Origin: Flammeovirgaceae bacterium SG7u.111
GTDB lineage: Bacteria; Bacteroidota; Bacteroidia; Cytophagales; Flammeovirgaceae
DNA: 64,000 nucleotides
NCBI GenBank assembly: GCA_034044135.1
Contig: CP139021.1
Coordinates: forward strand, 1,999,635-2,063,634
Reading direction: 5' to 3'
A program made the position numbers and the translations under genes. Below, one piece after another: positions 35,056 through 45,966 of the stretch; the stretch's first letter is position 1; the number at the start of each line of letters is the position of its first letter. The notes beneath the pieces were generated by a model. It did no database searches. It saw only the letters and a list, made by a program, of their open reading frames with translations, and was not told the DNA's origin.

Positions 35056-38000
35056 CTACTGTTTTAACACTTTTTTCAGAGAAGTTCCCTGATCAGAAAC
35101 GAGCTGGATGAGCAGCATACCGCTAGGCGCAGTAGAAAGATCGATGGTGATCAGTTCGCCTGCCTTTCCATCTTGTTCAAGAATCAGCTTACCAGTATAA
35201 TCAGTCACCCTGATCTTAAGGGTTTCCCCATTTCCTTGCGGGCTTTCTATATTGAGCAACCCGCTGGTTGGGTTGGGGTAAGCTTCATATGAATTGAATT
35301 CTGGTTGAAAAGTAGGGGCAAAGCCGCTAGCTATTCCAATAGAAGCTTTTCTGGCGAAGCTTCCTTTTGCCCAAACTTCCAAGCCACTGAGGGCAGCCTC
35401 TCCACCTTCGGTCTCAATGCTGATGCTGCCATCGGTTACATCTACATCCCAAGGTCCGAGCTTTCTCCATTCCTTGGCTTCCAAGCCGAAGTCATCTTCT
35501 ACTATCTTTCCATTCAGCTTAATATCGTATTGCTTGTTGCCTTCCCATTCCATCACGTACAAGTAGACCTGGTACTCGCCGTTCGGTACTTCGTTCATTT
35601 CTATTCCTGATCCTTCAGGTTCTTTAATGAGTGCCTTGCCAAGCATCGTGTTCTTGTTGGCTTCGGTAGGGGCATCGTTGAGAGGAATCCAGCCCATGTT
35701 ATAAGATCCACCATGGTTCACAAGGTCAGCTGAATAAGTTGCTTCCCAAGGATTGCCCTCAATAGTGAGTGCCTCACCGCCAAGGTTCACAGCTCGGTAA
35801 AGTTCGAGTTCTTCGGTTGGAGGTTCTGGTTCTTCCGATTTCTCCCATGTTGCGATGTTGCTATAGCTGGACTCCCCAGTGTTATTCCAAGCTTTCAGCC
35901 TAAAGGTAGCCACCGAGTCAGTAGGGGTGCTCATTATGTAGGAGATGAACCCTTCACCCAAGCTATCAAGTACCGTAAAATTCCCATACGTTTTGGATTC
36001 GAGTACAAAACCAAGCTCGTTATCCGAGTTGTCCGACCATGTTAACTCCAATTGGTCATCTATTTTGGTAACAACTAAGCCACTTGGTGCAGCAGGTGCT
36101 ACTTTTGGTTTAGCAGGAGTAAATATCCAAGCTGTATCACTAGTTTCCGATCTGTTTCCTGCTTCGTCTTTTGCGTAAACTTTGAAAATATATTCGCTTT
36201 CTTCGGAAAGGTCTGTCACATCGAACACGGTATCGGTTACCAATTCGCTGTTGAGCTTGGTACTTCCTTCAAAGACGTCGTATCCTGCAAGTGCAACGTC
36301 ATCTGTAGACGATTCCCAAATTAGTGTCAATGAATTGTAAGTGACATTTTTGGCTGAAAGATGCCTCGGTGTAGAAGGAGGCGTGGTATCTTTTGGAGCA
36401 GGAGTTCCTGTTCCTTTCCATACTTCCAAGCCGCAAATTGCCGCTTTTCCGCCCTCGGTCTCAATGCTGATCTTCCCATCGGTCACGTCCACTTCCCAAG
36501 GGCCGAGCTTTCTCCATTCCTTGGCTTCCAATCCAAAATCGTCCGCTACAACTTCTCCGTTCAGTTTTATGTCGTATTGCTTGTTGCCTTCCCATTCCAT
36601 CACATACAGGTACACCGAATAGGTGCCTTCTGGAATGTTGAGCATATCCATACCTGCACCCGAAGGGTCTTTTATCAGTGCCTTGCCCAGCATCGTATTT
36701 TTGTTGACCTCGGCAGGTGCATCGTTGAGTGGGATCCAGCTCATGTTGTACGAACTACCCCTTATAGCAAGGTTCGTGGCATAACCCGATTCAAAATCAA
36801 GCTCGTCGATGGTGAGTGCCTCGCCTGCAAGATTCACTGCTCGGTATAGCTCTAGCTCTTCCTCAACAGGTTGGTTCATTGCATCGTGAAGTGCTTGGAT
36901 CTCCTCTTCGTTTAGCTCTCTATCATAAACCCTCATTTCGTCCATCGCTCCATTGAAGTGGTAGCCATTTGGTACGTCCAATGTAGGTTCAAAACCAATA
37001 TAAGTATTAGCAAAACCAGGGTCAATTACATTTTCCATCAGACTATTTGACCCACTTAACACACCATTGATGTATACTTTTCCAGTGTTGTACCCATTTG
37101 AATTATAGTTAAAAGTATATGTAACCATATACCATGCGTCCAAACTTAAGGTTTGATTTCCCATAACCTGACTACTTTCATTCAGACCTTTAACCGTGAG
37201 CGCTGGGCGTCCCCACTGACCTGTAGCATTTCCTTTTCCTTCAATAGCAGGTGAAGAACCCTTGAAGGGAGTGCCATTAGCTCTGTTGGAAAGGATTACT
37301 GAGCCTGCTACCTCTGAATAGGCATTCAATTTCACCCAAACATTGATAGAGAAATCAGAACTATACCTTTTTAGGTCTGGGTGGTAGCCACAATCGATGT
37401 AGCTACTTGTTCCGTCAAACTGAGCTGCTCCACTAGCATTGCCCAACTTGTCTTCAGCGAAAGTGATGTTTGCAGGCGTACCATCTTGTTGGTTGGTAGA
37501 ATAATCTTTAGTATCTCCATCAAAAGGATAGTAAACTACTAAGCCACTTTCCAAATTAATTCCAGTTGGCTCTGTTTCTTCCCAATCAACTTCGTTGGAA
37601 TATTCAGATTCTCCGTGGTTGTTCCATGCTTTCACCCTAAAGGTAAACAGGGTATCGTTTGCTGGGCTTATGGCATGGTTGTAGGAAGACGTTCCTGCAG
37701 CCAAGCTATCGAGAAGTTCAAAGTTGCCATTGCTATTTTTTTCTATCACAAAGCCAAGCTCGTTGTCCGAGTTATCCGTCCAAGTGAAGTTGAGCTGCCC
37801 ATCTGTTTCAGCAACTGCTAATTCAGATGGAGCTGTAGGGACAGTTGGTAGTGGAGGTAACGTGCTGATAGTTAGAGTTCCACTAGTATCCGAAGAGTTG
37901 CCTGCCGAGTCTTTCGCCAATACAATGAACTTATATTCAGTATCGATCTCAAGGCTATCAATGAACAATTCTGTTTCGGTAATGAGTTCTTCGCCTAGTT

Positions 38001-41000
38001 TTTGCCCGTCTTGGTAAACTTCGTAACCAGCGAGAGCTGTTTCGTCCGCAGAGGCATCCCAAAGGAGCTTAAGCGAGGTCATGGCGATGTTTTCGGCTCG
38101 TAGATTTTCCGGAACAGTTGGAGGTATGGTATCGCCTGGTTCAGGAGTGTCGGCATTTCCAGACCAAACTTCCAGACCGCATAGCGCCGCTTTTCCGCCC
38201 TCGGTCTCAATGCTGATCTTTCCATCGGTTACCGCAACTTCCCAAGGGCCGAGCTTTTTCCATTCCTTGGCTTCCAGACCGAAGTCATCTTCTATTATCT
38301 CTCCATTAAGTTTTATGTCGTATTGCTTATTCCCTTCCCATTCCATCACATACAGGTACACCGAATAAGTGCCTTCTGGTACATTGAGCATATCTGCTCC
38401 AGCTCCATTTGGATCTTTGATAAGTGCTTTGCCCAACATGGCAAGTTTGTTGGCATCGGCAGGAGCGTCGTTCAGTGGCAGCCAGCTCATGTTGTAAGAG
38501 CTGCCCCGAATAGCTAAGTCAGCTGCATAGTTCGATTCCCAGTCATAACCATCAATTGTAAGCGCTTCACCGGCAAGGTTTACCGCTCGGTAGAATGCCA
38601 GTTCCTCGGCAACTTCCTGCACTTCCACAAACACCGTGTCGCTGAAGAGCGTAAGGTCAGGAACGTTTACGTTCGTCGCGCTGGCGTGGTACTCGCCCGA
38701 AAGCGACGGGTCAAACTCGGTAAAGAACAGTGTATCGGTAGAAGTAGTCGCCACCAACGAATCTCCCCTAAACCACTCGTACGTGCTCCCCGCAACATCC
38801 TTGTCTATGCCCCAAGTAATGAACTTGTCGCCTTCTCCACCGACCATCATCGAGTCTGACTGGAAGGGGATGGTTTTTTGTGCTTGGAGACCTGCTTTTA
38901 TGTTTAAATGAGAGTTTCGGGTAAAATCTTCAAAAGTAAAAAAGTTGCTCTTGATATATAATCTCATATGAATATCATCGAAATTATGAAAAATTGTCAG
39001 TTTTGGAAGGTGATGTAATTTATTGTTATAAACCTGAAAATATTTGATGTCCTTTAGTTTATTTAGGCTTTCAGGAACTTCCCCTTCAATGAAATTGTCG
39101 TTTAATAGAATTGTATTGATTTTCTTTAAATTGCCAATGTTGTTTGGTATCGAACCCGTTAAATGGTTTTTATTTAAGAATAGGTATTCTAGTGAATCTA
39201 AATAGGTAATTGAGTCAGGTATATTTCCATTCAATTGATTTGTGCTTAATTCAAGCCAATTCAATTTTTGAAGTTGTCCTATTGTTGATGGAATTTTTCC
39301 AGTCAATTCATTGTTATATAATTCTAATTTCTGCAGGTTAGAAAGTTTGCCAATTGAAGTAGGTATATTGCCCTCTAGCTTATTGTTTTCTGCTTCAAAT
39401 TTTACGAGATTAATTAAGTTGCCTATCGAGCTTGGTATTTTTCCACTGAGTTTGTTATTAAAAAGGTGTAAAATTTTTAACTTTTTTAAATTACCGAAGG
39501 ACTCAGGTATTGGACCTTCAAAGTCCGATACAAAAAGTCTGAGATCTTGGAGGTTAATCAGTTTACCATAACTTTCTGGGATAGAACCTGTAAATTTATT
39601 AGCTCCTATTTCTAAGGTTTCAAGATTGGTTAATTCTGAAATCCATTCTGGAAGATTGCCTTCAAAATTATTGAGGACGATATCAAGATGTTTTAGCTTT
39701 GACCAATTTCTCATTCCTTCTGGCAAGCTTCCATACAATTCATTGGATCTAACATTAAAAATTTCAATTTCTGATAAATATTGTATGGAGTTTGGTAGTA
39801 CTCCATATAAATTATTATATGCTGCACCTGAATTAATAAAGTCAACTCCTTTCACTCTGCCAGATGAGCTTGTGGATATCCCTAGCCAATTATCTATTGG
39901 GTTAGTACTTAACCAGTTATTGTTTTTTACCCATTCGTCCCCATTAGTAGCATGATAAAAGTCCACTAAAACTAGTGAGTCTAATTTTCTAGAATGCTCC
40001 AAAGGTTCAAATCTTATTTCCCATTGGAAGGCTTTGTCAGAAGCCCATTTGATTAGGAAAGTATCTTGAACATCAGTAAGGAGGCTGGATTCTGATTGTA
40101 AGCCATCAGAGTCATCGTTATATGCGATTAAGCTACTTTCGCAATCTTTGTATATTTCAAGTTCTGTATCCGCATCTGTATGGTATACAGAAGAAATAAC
40201 AAGGTTGCCCAATGAAGGTGCTACAAATTTGTAATAGACTAGGGTGTTTTCAGTTTGATATATTCCTTCGGGAATAAATTGAGCAGACTCACAATCTAGG
40301 CCTTTAACCTCTTCAACTTCCACAAACACCGTATCGCTGTAGAGCGTAAGGTCAGGTACATTCACGTTCGTAACGCTGGCATGGTACCCTCCCGAAAGCG
40401 ACGGGTCGAACTCGGTAAAGAACAGCGTATCGGTAGAAGTAGTCGCCACCAACGAATCTCCCCTAAACCACTCGTACGTACTCCCCGTAACATTCTTATC
40501 TATGCCCCAAGTGATAAACTGTTCGCCTTCGCCACCGACCATCATCGAGTCTGACTGGAAGGGGATGTTTTTTTGTGGGGAGATGCTGTAATCTAATAAG
40601 GTATTATCTTTATTTAAATTTAAAAGAATAGATGAAAACGTTAATTTGTTATTGTCAATATGAAATGTGGAATAATAACCTGATAGTTTTTCTACAATAT
40701 TTGGGAAGGTGGTAAAATTGTTTTTTTCGGCTTTAAAGTGATATATCGATGATGATTCAATGTTGGGAAAGCTACCTTCAAAATTATTATTATCTACAAA
40801 AATGTCGTATAAAGCTATTGAAGAGGATAAACTAGAAGGGAGTTTACCATAAAATTCATTGTTAGATAGATTAAGGTAAAATAAATGATAATTGTATGGT
40901 AAATAATAATCAGAGGTTCTAAAAAGACTGTCAGGAAGTTCTTGCCTGATTTCATTATTAGATAAATTTAGATAGTGAAGTTGACCAATAATAGGAAAAG

Positions 41001-44000
41001 CATCTTTTGATATACTTACCAATTTATTTTTACTTAAGTCTAAGTAACTTAAGTGTTTGAGTTTACTCAATTCAGCTGGAATGTCTCCATCAATATTGCA
41101 ATCGATTATCCCTAGTTGAGTTAGCTCATTAATTCTAGTAACAGATAATGGAAACTTAGTTCCAAGATTACATTGGTCGAAGGTAAGCCCAGTAATTGAA
41201 TATTCTAAAAAACGGTTTAGATCTTCCTCAAGAAGAATATAATTACCTAGTGAGAGGGTTTCAATATTAGTCAATTCTTTGACAAAGTCTGGAATGTATC
41301 TATGGGGCTCGTTTTGAGTTTTTAAAGCGGTTAGTGTTAGTCGCTTTATACCTTTTAAAAGATTCAGGTTGTAATCAAATTTAAATGTATCATTTATTTG
41401 ATATAGATATAGATATTCCAATTTGGATAGATGGATTATTTCTTCAGGTATCCCTTTGACTTTGCTTGTATTTCTGATATATAATGATCTTAGTTTACTT
41501 AATAAACCAATTGTTCGGGGTAATTGACCAGATAAGTTTAAATCATAAAGGGTTAAATATTGTACTCTTTCATCTCTTAATCCTATACCATTCCAGTAAT
41601 TCATTGACCTCAAAGAGTCCCACCTTTTAAAGCTCCAATTCTCCCCATTCAAATTATGGTACATATCAACCAATACCAACGAGTCCAACCTCCTAGAAGG
41701 CTCGATACTTTCGAAGCTTAAATTCCATTCAAAAGTGGAGCCTGCGTCCCATTTTATGAGGAAGGTGTCTTGTGCATAGGATAGCTCGCTTGCTTTGGAC
41801 TGCAAGCCCTCGGCATCGTCGCTAAAGGCGAGGAGGTCGCCACCGCATTGGAGGTAGATTTCCAAGTAGGTATCGGCATCGGTATGCCCCACGGAGGAAA
41901 CAGTGAGTTGTCCAGTAGAAGGGGCGATGAACTTGTAAAAAGAGGTGTCTAAACCGCTTTGGTGGATGCCCTCGGTTATAAATTGGGCAGACTCACAGTC
42001 TGAGCCTGAAACTTCCTGCACCTCCACAAATACCGTATCGCTATAGAGCGTAAGGTCAGGTACGTTTACGTTCGTAGCGCTGGCATGGTACGTACCCGAA
42101 AGTGACGGGTCGAACTCGGTAAAGAACAGCGTATCGGTAGAAGTAGTCGCCACCAACGAACCGCCCCTAAACCACTTGTAGGTACTCCCCGTAACATCCT
42201 TGTCTATGCCCCAAGTGATGAGCTTGTCGCCTTCTCTTCCAACTTTTAGTGAGTCTGATGAGAAAGGAATGCTTTTTTGGGGAGAGATGCTGAAGTCGTA
42301 TATGCCATCTTTAAAATTAAAATTTGGAATTAATGATGAAAAGGAAAGTCTATTGTTTTCTGCCTTGAATTGTTTAACAGAATAATCTTGAGCTGATTTG
42401 AAGATGTCGGCTATCAACGGAACTGAAGTAAACCTATTGTTGTGAACATCAAAACGGGTCATTTTATCTGATGATAATTGAGGGAAATCCCCTTCAAACT
42501 CATTGTTACCTAGTTTAAGAGTTTGTAAGTTGCTCCAGTCATTAATAAAATCAGGTATTTTACCAAAAAACTTGTTGTTTGATAAGTCTAATGATGTAAT
42601 ATTTTTTAAGTTTTTAAAACTAGAAGGGATTTCACCTTTGAGGTTATTATTGTTTAAGGATAGTGTTCTGAGTTTTTCTATCTTAAAAATTTCACTTGGT
42701 ATAGTATCTACAAGATTGTTGTATGAGAGATCGAGAAAGTAAAGCTCGGGTAGTAATGATAAAGAATTACTTTCAATGGTTGATACATTATTTTTATAAA
42801 GTGATAATCGCCCAAGGTTTGCTAGTTTATTTATGGATGCTGGTAAGGCTCCTGAAAAATTGTTGAATCCCAAGTCTAAAATTTGTAGGTTATTGAGGTT
42901 TGAAAGCTCATCGAGTATATCAAACGTAAGATTGTTGTGATCTGCATCAAAAAGCATCAGGTCATTAAGCTTTGACAAAGCTCCTGTTTCTATCCCATTA
43001 AACTCGTTTTCATAAATAAAAAGTTGTTCAAGTTTAGTTAGGTTATTTAATTCTTGGGGGATTTGTCCCTTTATTTCACAATTGGTAAGATATAAAATTT
43101 CTAATGTGTTTATTTTCGTTACTTGTTTTGGGAACATGTTGTTTAGGTTACAGCTCTTTATCCTTAAGTGACTTAAAGGGATATTAGAAATTCCATTCAA
43201 TTCATCATCATATATGGTTAAGTTGTTCAGAAATAATTGTTTAAGTGAGCTTAATTGATTGACAAAACTCGGAATATGAGAATTGCTGTTATAGAATGAA
43301 AGGGATAGATTCTTTAATTGGATTAAAGAATCTGGAAATAAAAAGTGTTCAGGAATGTTATTGATTTCAAGATTTGTTAATTTACTTAGATTTTTTGTTT
43401 GATTAGGTAGTTCATGTAAATGTTGAGCATATGAAATACGCAGATCTCTTAACTCTTCCAAGAAACCAATAGATCTTGATATTTTTCCGTATTCAAATGA
43501 TTCCCAAAGGTATAGACGATCAACCCTATCGTTAGTACCTAGGAAATATATACCTGCCCAAGAATCAATTGGTGTTGAAAAATCCCATTTATTATTATCT
43601 GGCCAATTTTCACCATCTAGTGCATAGTACATGTCAACCAAAACCAACGAATCCAGTCTCCTAGAAGGTTCGATAGATTCAAATCTAAGCTCCCAATCAA
43701 AAGGCTTATCAGATTGCCATTTGATAAGGAAAGTATCTTGTGCGTAGGATAATTGGCTAGCTTTGGACTGCAATCCTTCTGCATCGTCATTGTAAGCGAG
43801 TAGCTCACCACCGCACTGGAGGTAGATTTCTAAGTAAGTGTCGGCATCGGTATGCCCCACAGAAGAAACGGTGAGTTGCCCAGTTGAAGGGGCGATGAAC
43901 TTGTAGAAAGATGTTGTTGAATCACTTTGGTGGATGCCTTCGGTTATAAATGGATAGCTAGAGCAATCCAAACTATTTTGTGGAACGATTTGTATCTCCG

Positions 44001-45828
44001 TAGTTTCAAGGAAAAAATCAGGGACAGAATCGTGTTCTATCTGACAATAATATGTTCCAAACATATCAGGAGTCAGTTCTTTGATTTCTAATGTGTCGGA
44101 ATTTGTCGTTTGGAAAAAATTATTGTTTTTATACCAATTGTACTTCAGTCCTTCAACTTTGGACTCTTCTTTTAAACCTAATACTATTTCAAGAGGTTGG
44201 TTTTGAGTTCCCCATATAGTGTCATTTTTGATTTCAATTGATGCTTGGGGGTGTACTGAAAAGTTGATTATATGTTTAAGTGCTTGATTCGGGAAAATAG
44301 ATGAAAAGTCTAACTTGTTGTTTTTTAATTCAACTGTTCTATAATAGTGTTTTTTACTTCTATCGAAGCAATGAGTCAAATCAGGAATATTAGTAAATCT
44401 ATTTTGAGTTATGTTAAATATGTAAAGAGAGTCAATGTTATTTGCAAAACTATTTGGGAATTCGCCCTCAAAATCATTTTGCTTAAGATAGAGATCAGTT
44501 AAGTTTTTTAAATTACCTATTTCTTTAGGAATGCTTCCATAAAATGAATTTTGAGATAAATCTAACTCGTGTAGAGCAATAATATTACAAAGTTCGATAG
44601 GAAACACTTGGGTGAATTGATTGTCAGAAAGGTATAGAATATTGAGGTTAGAAAGTTCAGCAAGCACATTGATTCCCCCAGTTAAATTATTTTGGGATAA
44701 ATTAAGTGATTGAAGGTTTGTAAGTTGGTTAAATGTAGAAGGGATGTCTCCAGTGAATTTATTGGAATATAAATTTAGGCTTCTGAGATTTTTTAGAGTT
44801 CCTATTTCTTCTGGTAATGTTCCTTCAATATTTCCATTGGTAACTGATAGGCTTTCTAAATTTTTCAATTCGATGAGAGATATTGGAAACGTTTTATCTT
44901 CCCATTCTCCGTCTAAATAAATTGATGTTAAACTTTTAAGATTACCTATACTTGTAGGTAGAGAGTCTTCAAATTTAGAGGCTGAAATAGATAAAATTTT
45001 TAGTTGAGGTAAAGTAGTGATGCTAATCGGGAATTTAACCAAAGATTGATTATCGTATTCATAAAATATCCTAAGTTCTGAGAGTTGTTCAAGGGTTTCA
45101 AATGATTTGGGTAAAATAATATCTACATCTATATAGTCGAGATACATATTTCTCAAGCTGGATAGATAGTCTATTTCATATGGCAATCTCGTTACATTGT
45201 TTGAAGAAAATCCAAAAATGCTTAATTCATTTAAAAGCCCAATACTTCTCGGGATTTTACCATGTACATGGTTACCAGAAAAATAGAGTGAATATATTCT
45301 GTCATTTGAAATGTAATAAGGACCATCAGGCCAAGTATCAAAATTTTCAGCTAAATTCCATTGCTTCTCTTCAGGCCAATTCTCCCCATCTAAAGCATAA
45401 TACATATCCACCAACACCAGTGAATCCAACCTCCTAGAAGGCTCGATGCTTTCAAAACTTAGATTCCATACGAAAGCGGTATCTGCATCCCATTTGATGA
45501 GGAAGGTGTCTTGTGCGTAGGTGAGCTGGCTGGCTTTGGACTGCAAGCCCTCGGCATCGTCGCTAAAGGCTAGGAGGTCGCTACCGCATTGGAGGTAGAT
45601 CTCCAAGTAGGTGTCCGCATCGGTATGCCCTACGGAGGAAACGGTCAGTTGCCCAGTTGAAGGGGTGATGAATTTGTAGAAAGATGTTGTTGAATCGCTT
45701 TGATGGATGCCTTCTGTTATAAATTGGGCATTTTGGCAATCACTTCCGACTTGAGCGAATAGCAATTGGGTGGAGAAAAGTATGCCCAACAAGGACAGCA
45801 GGAGCTTTGGAGATAGAGTTCTCTTCAT
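35056..45828 (-). CDS. Giant modular T9SS-exported LRR/Ig/malectin/FN3/LamG protein
   Basis: 3590 residues. Signal peptide 1-26 (ends LLFAQ). Four modules follow (starts about 27, 620, 1275, 1844), each with a PPC-like beta-sandwich (FYKFIAPSTGQLTVSSVGH), then RLDSLVLVDMYYALDGENW, a long run of plant-like leucine-rich repeats (SLNLSQNNLTG type), and an Ig-like domain (TWGIDKDVTGSTYEWFRG). Then malectin-like domains at about 2408, 2986 and 3340 (YRAVNLAGEALTID), pairs of FN3 domains (about 2566, 2660, 3146, 3240), one LamG domain (about 2756-2980, VVYYPFDGDTKDYS), and a T9SS type A tail (about 3511-3590, AYPNPTSGLLNIES). Probably a surface adhesin or glycan binder. LRR parts are very AT-rich, repeated domains GC-rich. 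Confidence 0.93.
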   Translation of the reverse strand: MKRTLSPKLLLSLLGILFSTQLLFAQVGSDCQNAQFITEGIHQSDSTTSFYKFITPSTGQLTVSSVGHTDADTYLEIYLQCGSDLLAFSDDAEGLQSKASQLTYAQDTFLIKWDADTAFVWNLSFESIEPSRRLDSLVLVDMYYALDGENWPEEKQWNLAENFDTWPDGPYYISNDRIYSLYFSGNHVHGKIPRSIGLLNELSIFGFSSNNVTRLPYEIDYLSSLRNMYLDYIDVDIILPKSFETLEQLSELRIFYEYDNQSLVKFPISITTLPQLKILSISASKFEDSLPTSIGNLKSLTSIYLDGEWEDKTFPISLIELKNLESLSVTNGNIEGTLPEEIGTLKNLRSLNLYSNKFTGDIPSTFNQLTNLQSLNLSQNNLTGGINVLAELSNLNILYLSDNQFTQVFPIELCNIIALHELDLSQNSFYGSIPKEIGNLKNLTDLYLKQNDFEGEFPNSFANNIDSLYIFNITQNRFTNIPDLTHCFDRSKKHYYRTVELKNNKLDFSSIFPNQALKHIINFSVHPQASIEIKNDTIWGTQNQPLEIVLGLKEESKVEGLKYNWYKNNNFFQTTNSDTLEIKELTPDMFGTYYCQIEHDSVPDFFLETTEIQIVPQNSLDCSSYPFITEGIHQSDSTTSFYKFIAPSTGQLTVSSVGHTDADTYLEIYLQCGGELLAYNDDAEGLQSKASQLSYAQDTFLIKWQSDKPFDWELRFESIEPSRRLDSLVLVDMYYALDGENWPDNNKWDFSTPIDSWAGIYFLGTNDRVDRLYLWESFEYGKISRSIGFLEELRDLRISYAQHLHELPNQTKNLSKLTNLEINNIPEHFLFPDSLIQLKNLSLSFYNSNSHIPSFVNQLSSLKQLFLNNLTIYDDELNGISNIPLSHLRIKSCNLNNMFPKQVTKINTLEILYLTNCEIKGQIPQELNNLTKLEQLFIYENEFNGIETGALSKLNDLMLFDADHNNLTFDILDELSNLNNLQILDLGFNNFSGALPASINKLANLGRLSLYKNNVSTIESNSLSLLPELYFLDLSYNNLVDTIPSEIFKIEKLRTLSLNNNNLKGEIPSSFKNLKNITSLDLSNNKFFGKIPDFINDWSNLQTLKLGNNEFEGDFPQLSSDKMTRFDVHNNRFTSVPLIADIFKSAQDYSVKQFKAENNRLSFSSLIPNFNFKDGIYDFSISPQKSIPFSSDSLKVGREGDKLITWGIDKDVTGSTYKWFRGGSLVATTSTDTLFFTEFDPSLSGTYHASATNVNVPDLTLYSDTVFVEVQEVSGSDCESAQFITEGIHQSGLDTSFYKFIAPSTGQLTVSSVGHTDADTYLEIYLQCGGDLLAFSDDAEGLQSKASELSYAQDTFLIKWDAGSTFEWNLSFESIEPSRRLDSLVLVDMYHNLNGENWSFKRWDSLRSMNYWNGIGLRDERVQYLTLYDLNLSGQLPRTIGLLSKLRSLYIRNTSKVKGIPEEIIHLSKLEYLYLYQINDTFKFDYNLNLLKGIKRLTLTALKTQNEPHRYIPDFVKELTNIETLSLGNYILLEEDLNRFLEYSITGLTFDQCNLGTKFPLSVTRINELTQLGIIDCNIDGDIPAELSKLKHLSYLDLSKNKLVSISKDAFPIIGQLHYLNLSNNEIRQELPDSLFRTSDYYLPYNYHLFYLNLSNNEFYGKLPSSLSSSIALYDIFVDNNNFEGSFPNIESSSIYHFKAEKNNFTTFPNIVEKLSGYYSTFHIDNNKLTFSSILLNLNKDNTLLDYSISPQKNIPFQSDSMMVGGEGEQFITWGIDKNVTGSTYEWFRGDSLVATTSTDTLFFTEFDPSLSGGYHASVTNVNVPDLTLYSDTVFVEVEEVKGLDCESAQFIPEGIYQTENTLVYYKFVAPSLGNLVISSVYHTDADTELEIYKDCESSLIAYNDDSDGLQSESSLLTDVQDTFLIKWASDKAFQWEIRFEPLEHSRKLDSLVLVDFYHATNGDEWVKNNNWLSTNPIDNWLGISTSSSGRVKGVDFINSGAAYNNLYGVLPNSIQYLSEIEIFNVRSNELYGSLPEGMRNWSKLKHLDIVLNNFEGNLPEWISELTNLETLEIGANKFTGSIPESYGKLINLQDLRLFVSDFEGPIPESFGNLKKLKILHLFNNKLSGKIPSSIGNLINLVKFEAENNKLEGNIPTSIGKLSNLQKLELYNNELTGKIPSTIGQLQKLNWLELSTNQLNGNIPDSITYLDSLEYLFLNKNHLTGSIPNNIGNLKKINTILLNDNFIEGEVPESLNKLKDIKYFQVYNNKLHHLPKLTIFHNFDDIHMRLYIKSNFFTFEDFTRNSHLNIKAGLQAQKTIPFQSDSMMVGGEGDKFITWGIDKDVAGSTYEWFRGDSLVATTSTDTLFFTEFDPSLSGEYHASATNVNVPDLTLFSDTVFVEVQEVAEELAFYRAVNLAGEALTIDGYDWESNYAADLAIRGSSYNMSWLPLNDAPADANKLAMLGKALIKDPNGAGADMLNVPEGTYSVYLYVMEWEGNKQYDIKLNGEIIEDDFGLEAKEWKKLGPWEVAVTDGKISIETEGGKAALCGLEVWSGNADTPEPGDTIPPTVPENLRAENIAMTSLKLLWDASADETALAGYEVYQDGQKLGEELITETELFIDSLEIDTEYKFIVLAKDSAGNSSDTSGTLTISTLPPLPTVPTAPSELAVAETDGQLNFTWTDNSDNELGFVIEKNSNGNFELLDSLAAGTSSYNHAISPANDTLFTFRVKAWNNHGESEYSNEVDWEETEPTGINLESGLVVYYPFDGDTKDYSTNQQDGTPANITFAEDKLGNASGAAQFDGTSSYIDCGYHPDLKRYSSDFSINVWVKLNAYSEVAGSVILSNRANGTPFKGSSPAIEGKGNATGQWGRPALTVKGLNESSQVMGNQTLSLDAWYMVTYTFNYNSNGYNTGKVYINGVLSGSNSLMENVIDPGFANTYIGFEPTLDVPNGYHFNGAMDEMRVYDRELNEEEIQALHDAMNQPVEEELELYRAVNLAGEALTIDELDFESGYATNLAIRGSSYNMSWIPLNDAPAEVNKNTMLGKALIKDPSGAGMDMLNIPEGTYSVYLYVMEWEGNKQYDIKLNGEVVADDFGLEAKEWRKLGPWEVDVTDGKISIETEGGKAAICGLEVWKGTGTPAPKDTTPPSTPRHLSAKNVTYNSLTLIWESSTDDVALAGYDVFEGSTKLNSELVTDTVFDVTDLSEESEYIFKVYAKDEAGNRSETSDTAWIFTPAKPKVAPAAPSGLVVTKIDDQLELTWSDNSDNELGFVLESKTYGNFTVLDSLGEGFISYIMSTPTDSVATFRLKAWNNTGESSYSNIATWEKSEEPEPPTEELELYRAVNLGGEALTIEGNPWEATYSADLVNHGGSYNMGWIPLNDAPTEANKNTMLGKALIKEPEGSGIEMNEVPNGEYQVYLYVMEWEGNKQYDIKLNGKIVEDDFGLEAKEWRKLGPWDVDVTDGSISIETEGGEAALSGLEVWAKGSFARKASIGIASGFAPTFQPEFNSYEAYPNPTSGLLNIESPQGNGETLKIRVTDYTGKLILEQDGKAGELITIDLSTAPSGMLLIQLVSDQGTSLKKVLKQ
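35340..35810 (-). repeat. Intragenic repeat: malectin-like domain, copy 3 of 3
   Basis: Near-identical at DNA level to 36400-36870 (copy 2) and 38150-38605 (copy 1), including the stretch around AAGGTCCGAGCTTTCTCC or its close variant. Candidate for recombination between copies. Confidence 0.8.
40300..40560 (-). repeat. Intragenic repeat: Ig-like domain of module 3
   Basis: Closely matches 38620-38870 (module 4) and 42010-42250 (module 2) at DNA level. The module 1 version (43985-44230) is quite different. G+C of 40381-40440 is 32 of 60. Confidence 0.8.
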
Positions 45829-45966
45829 GACAAATTTAGAGTTTCAAAAATGAGTTTACCCATGTCAAAAAATGACATTGATTTAAAAAAGTTAGTTGTG
45901 CCCAAAGATTGGTACTTGGCAGTAGTATAGTGGTGGTAGGTTAATGTAATTTCCGAAAGAAAGTGC

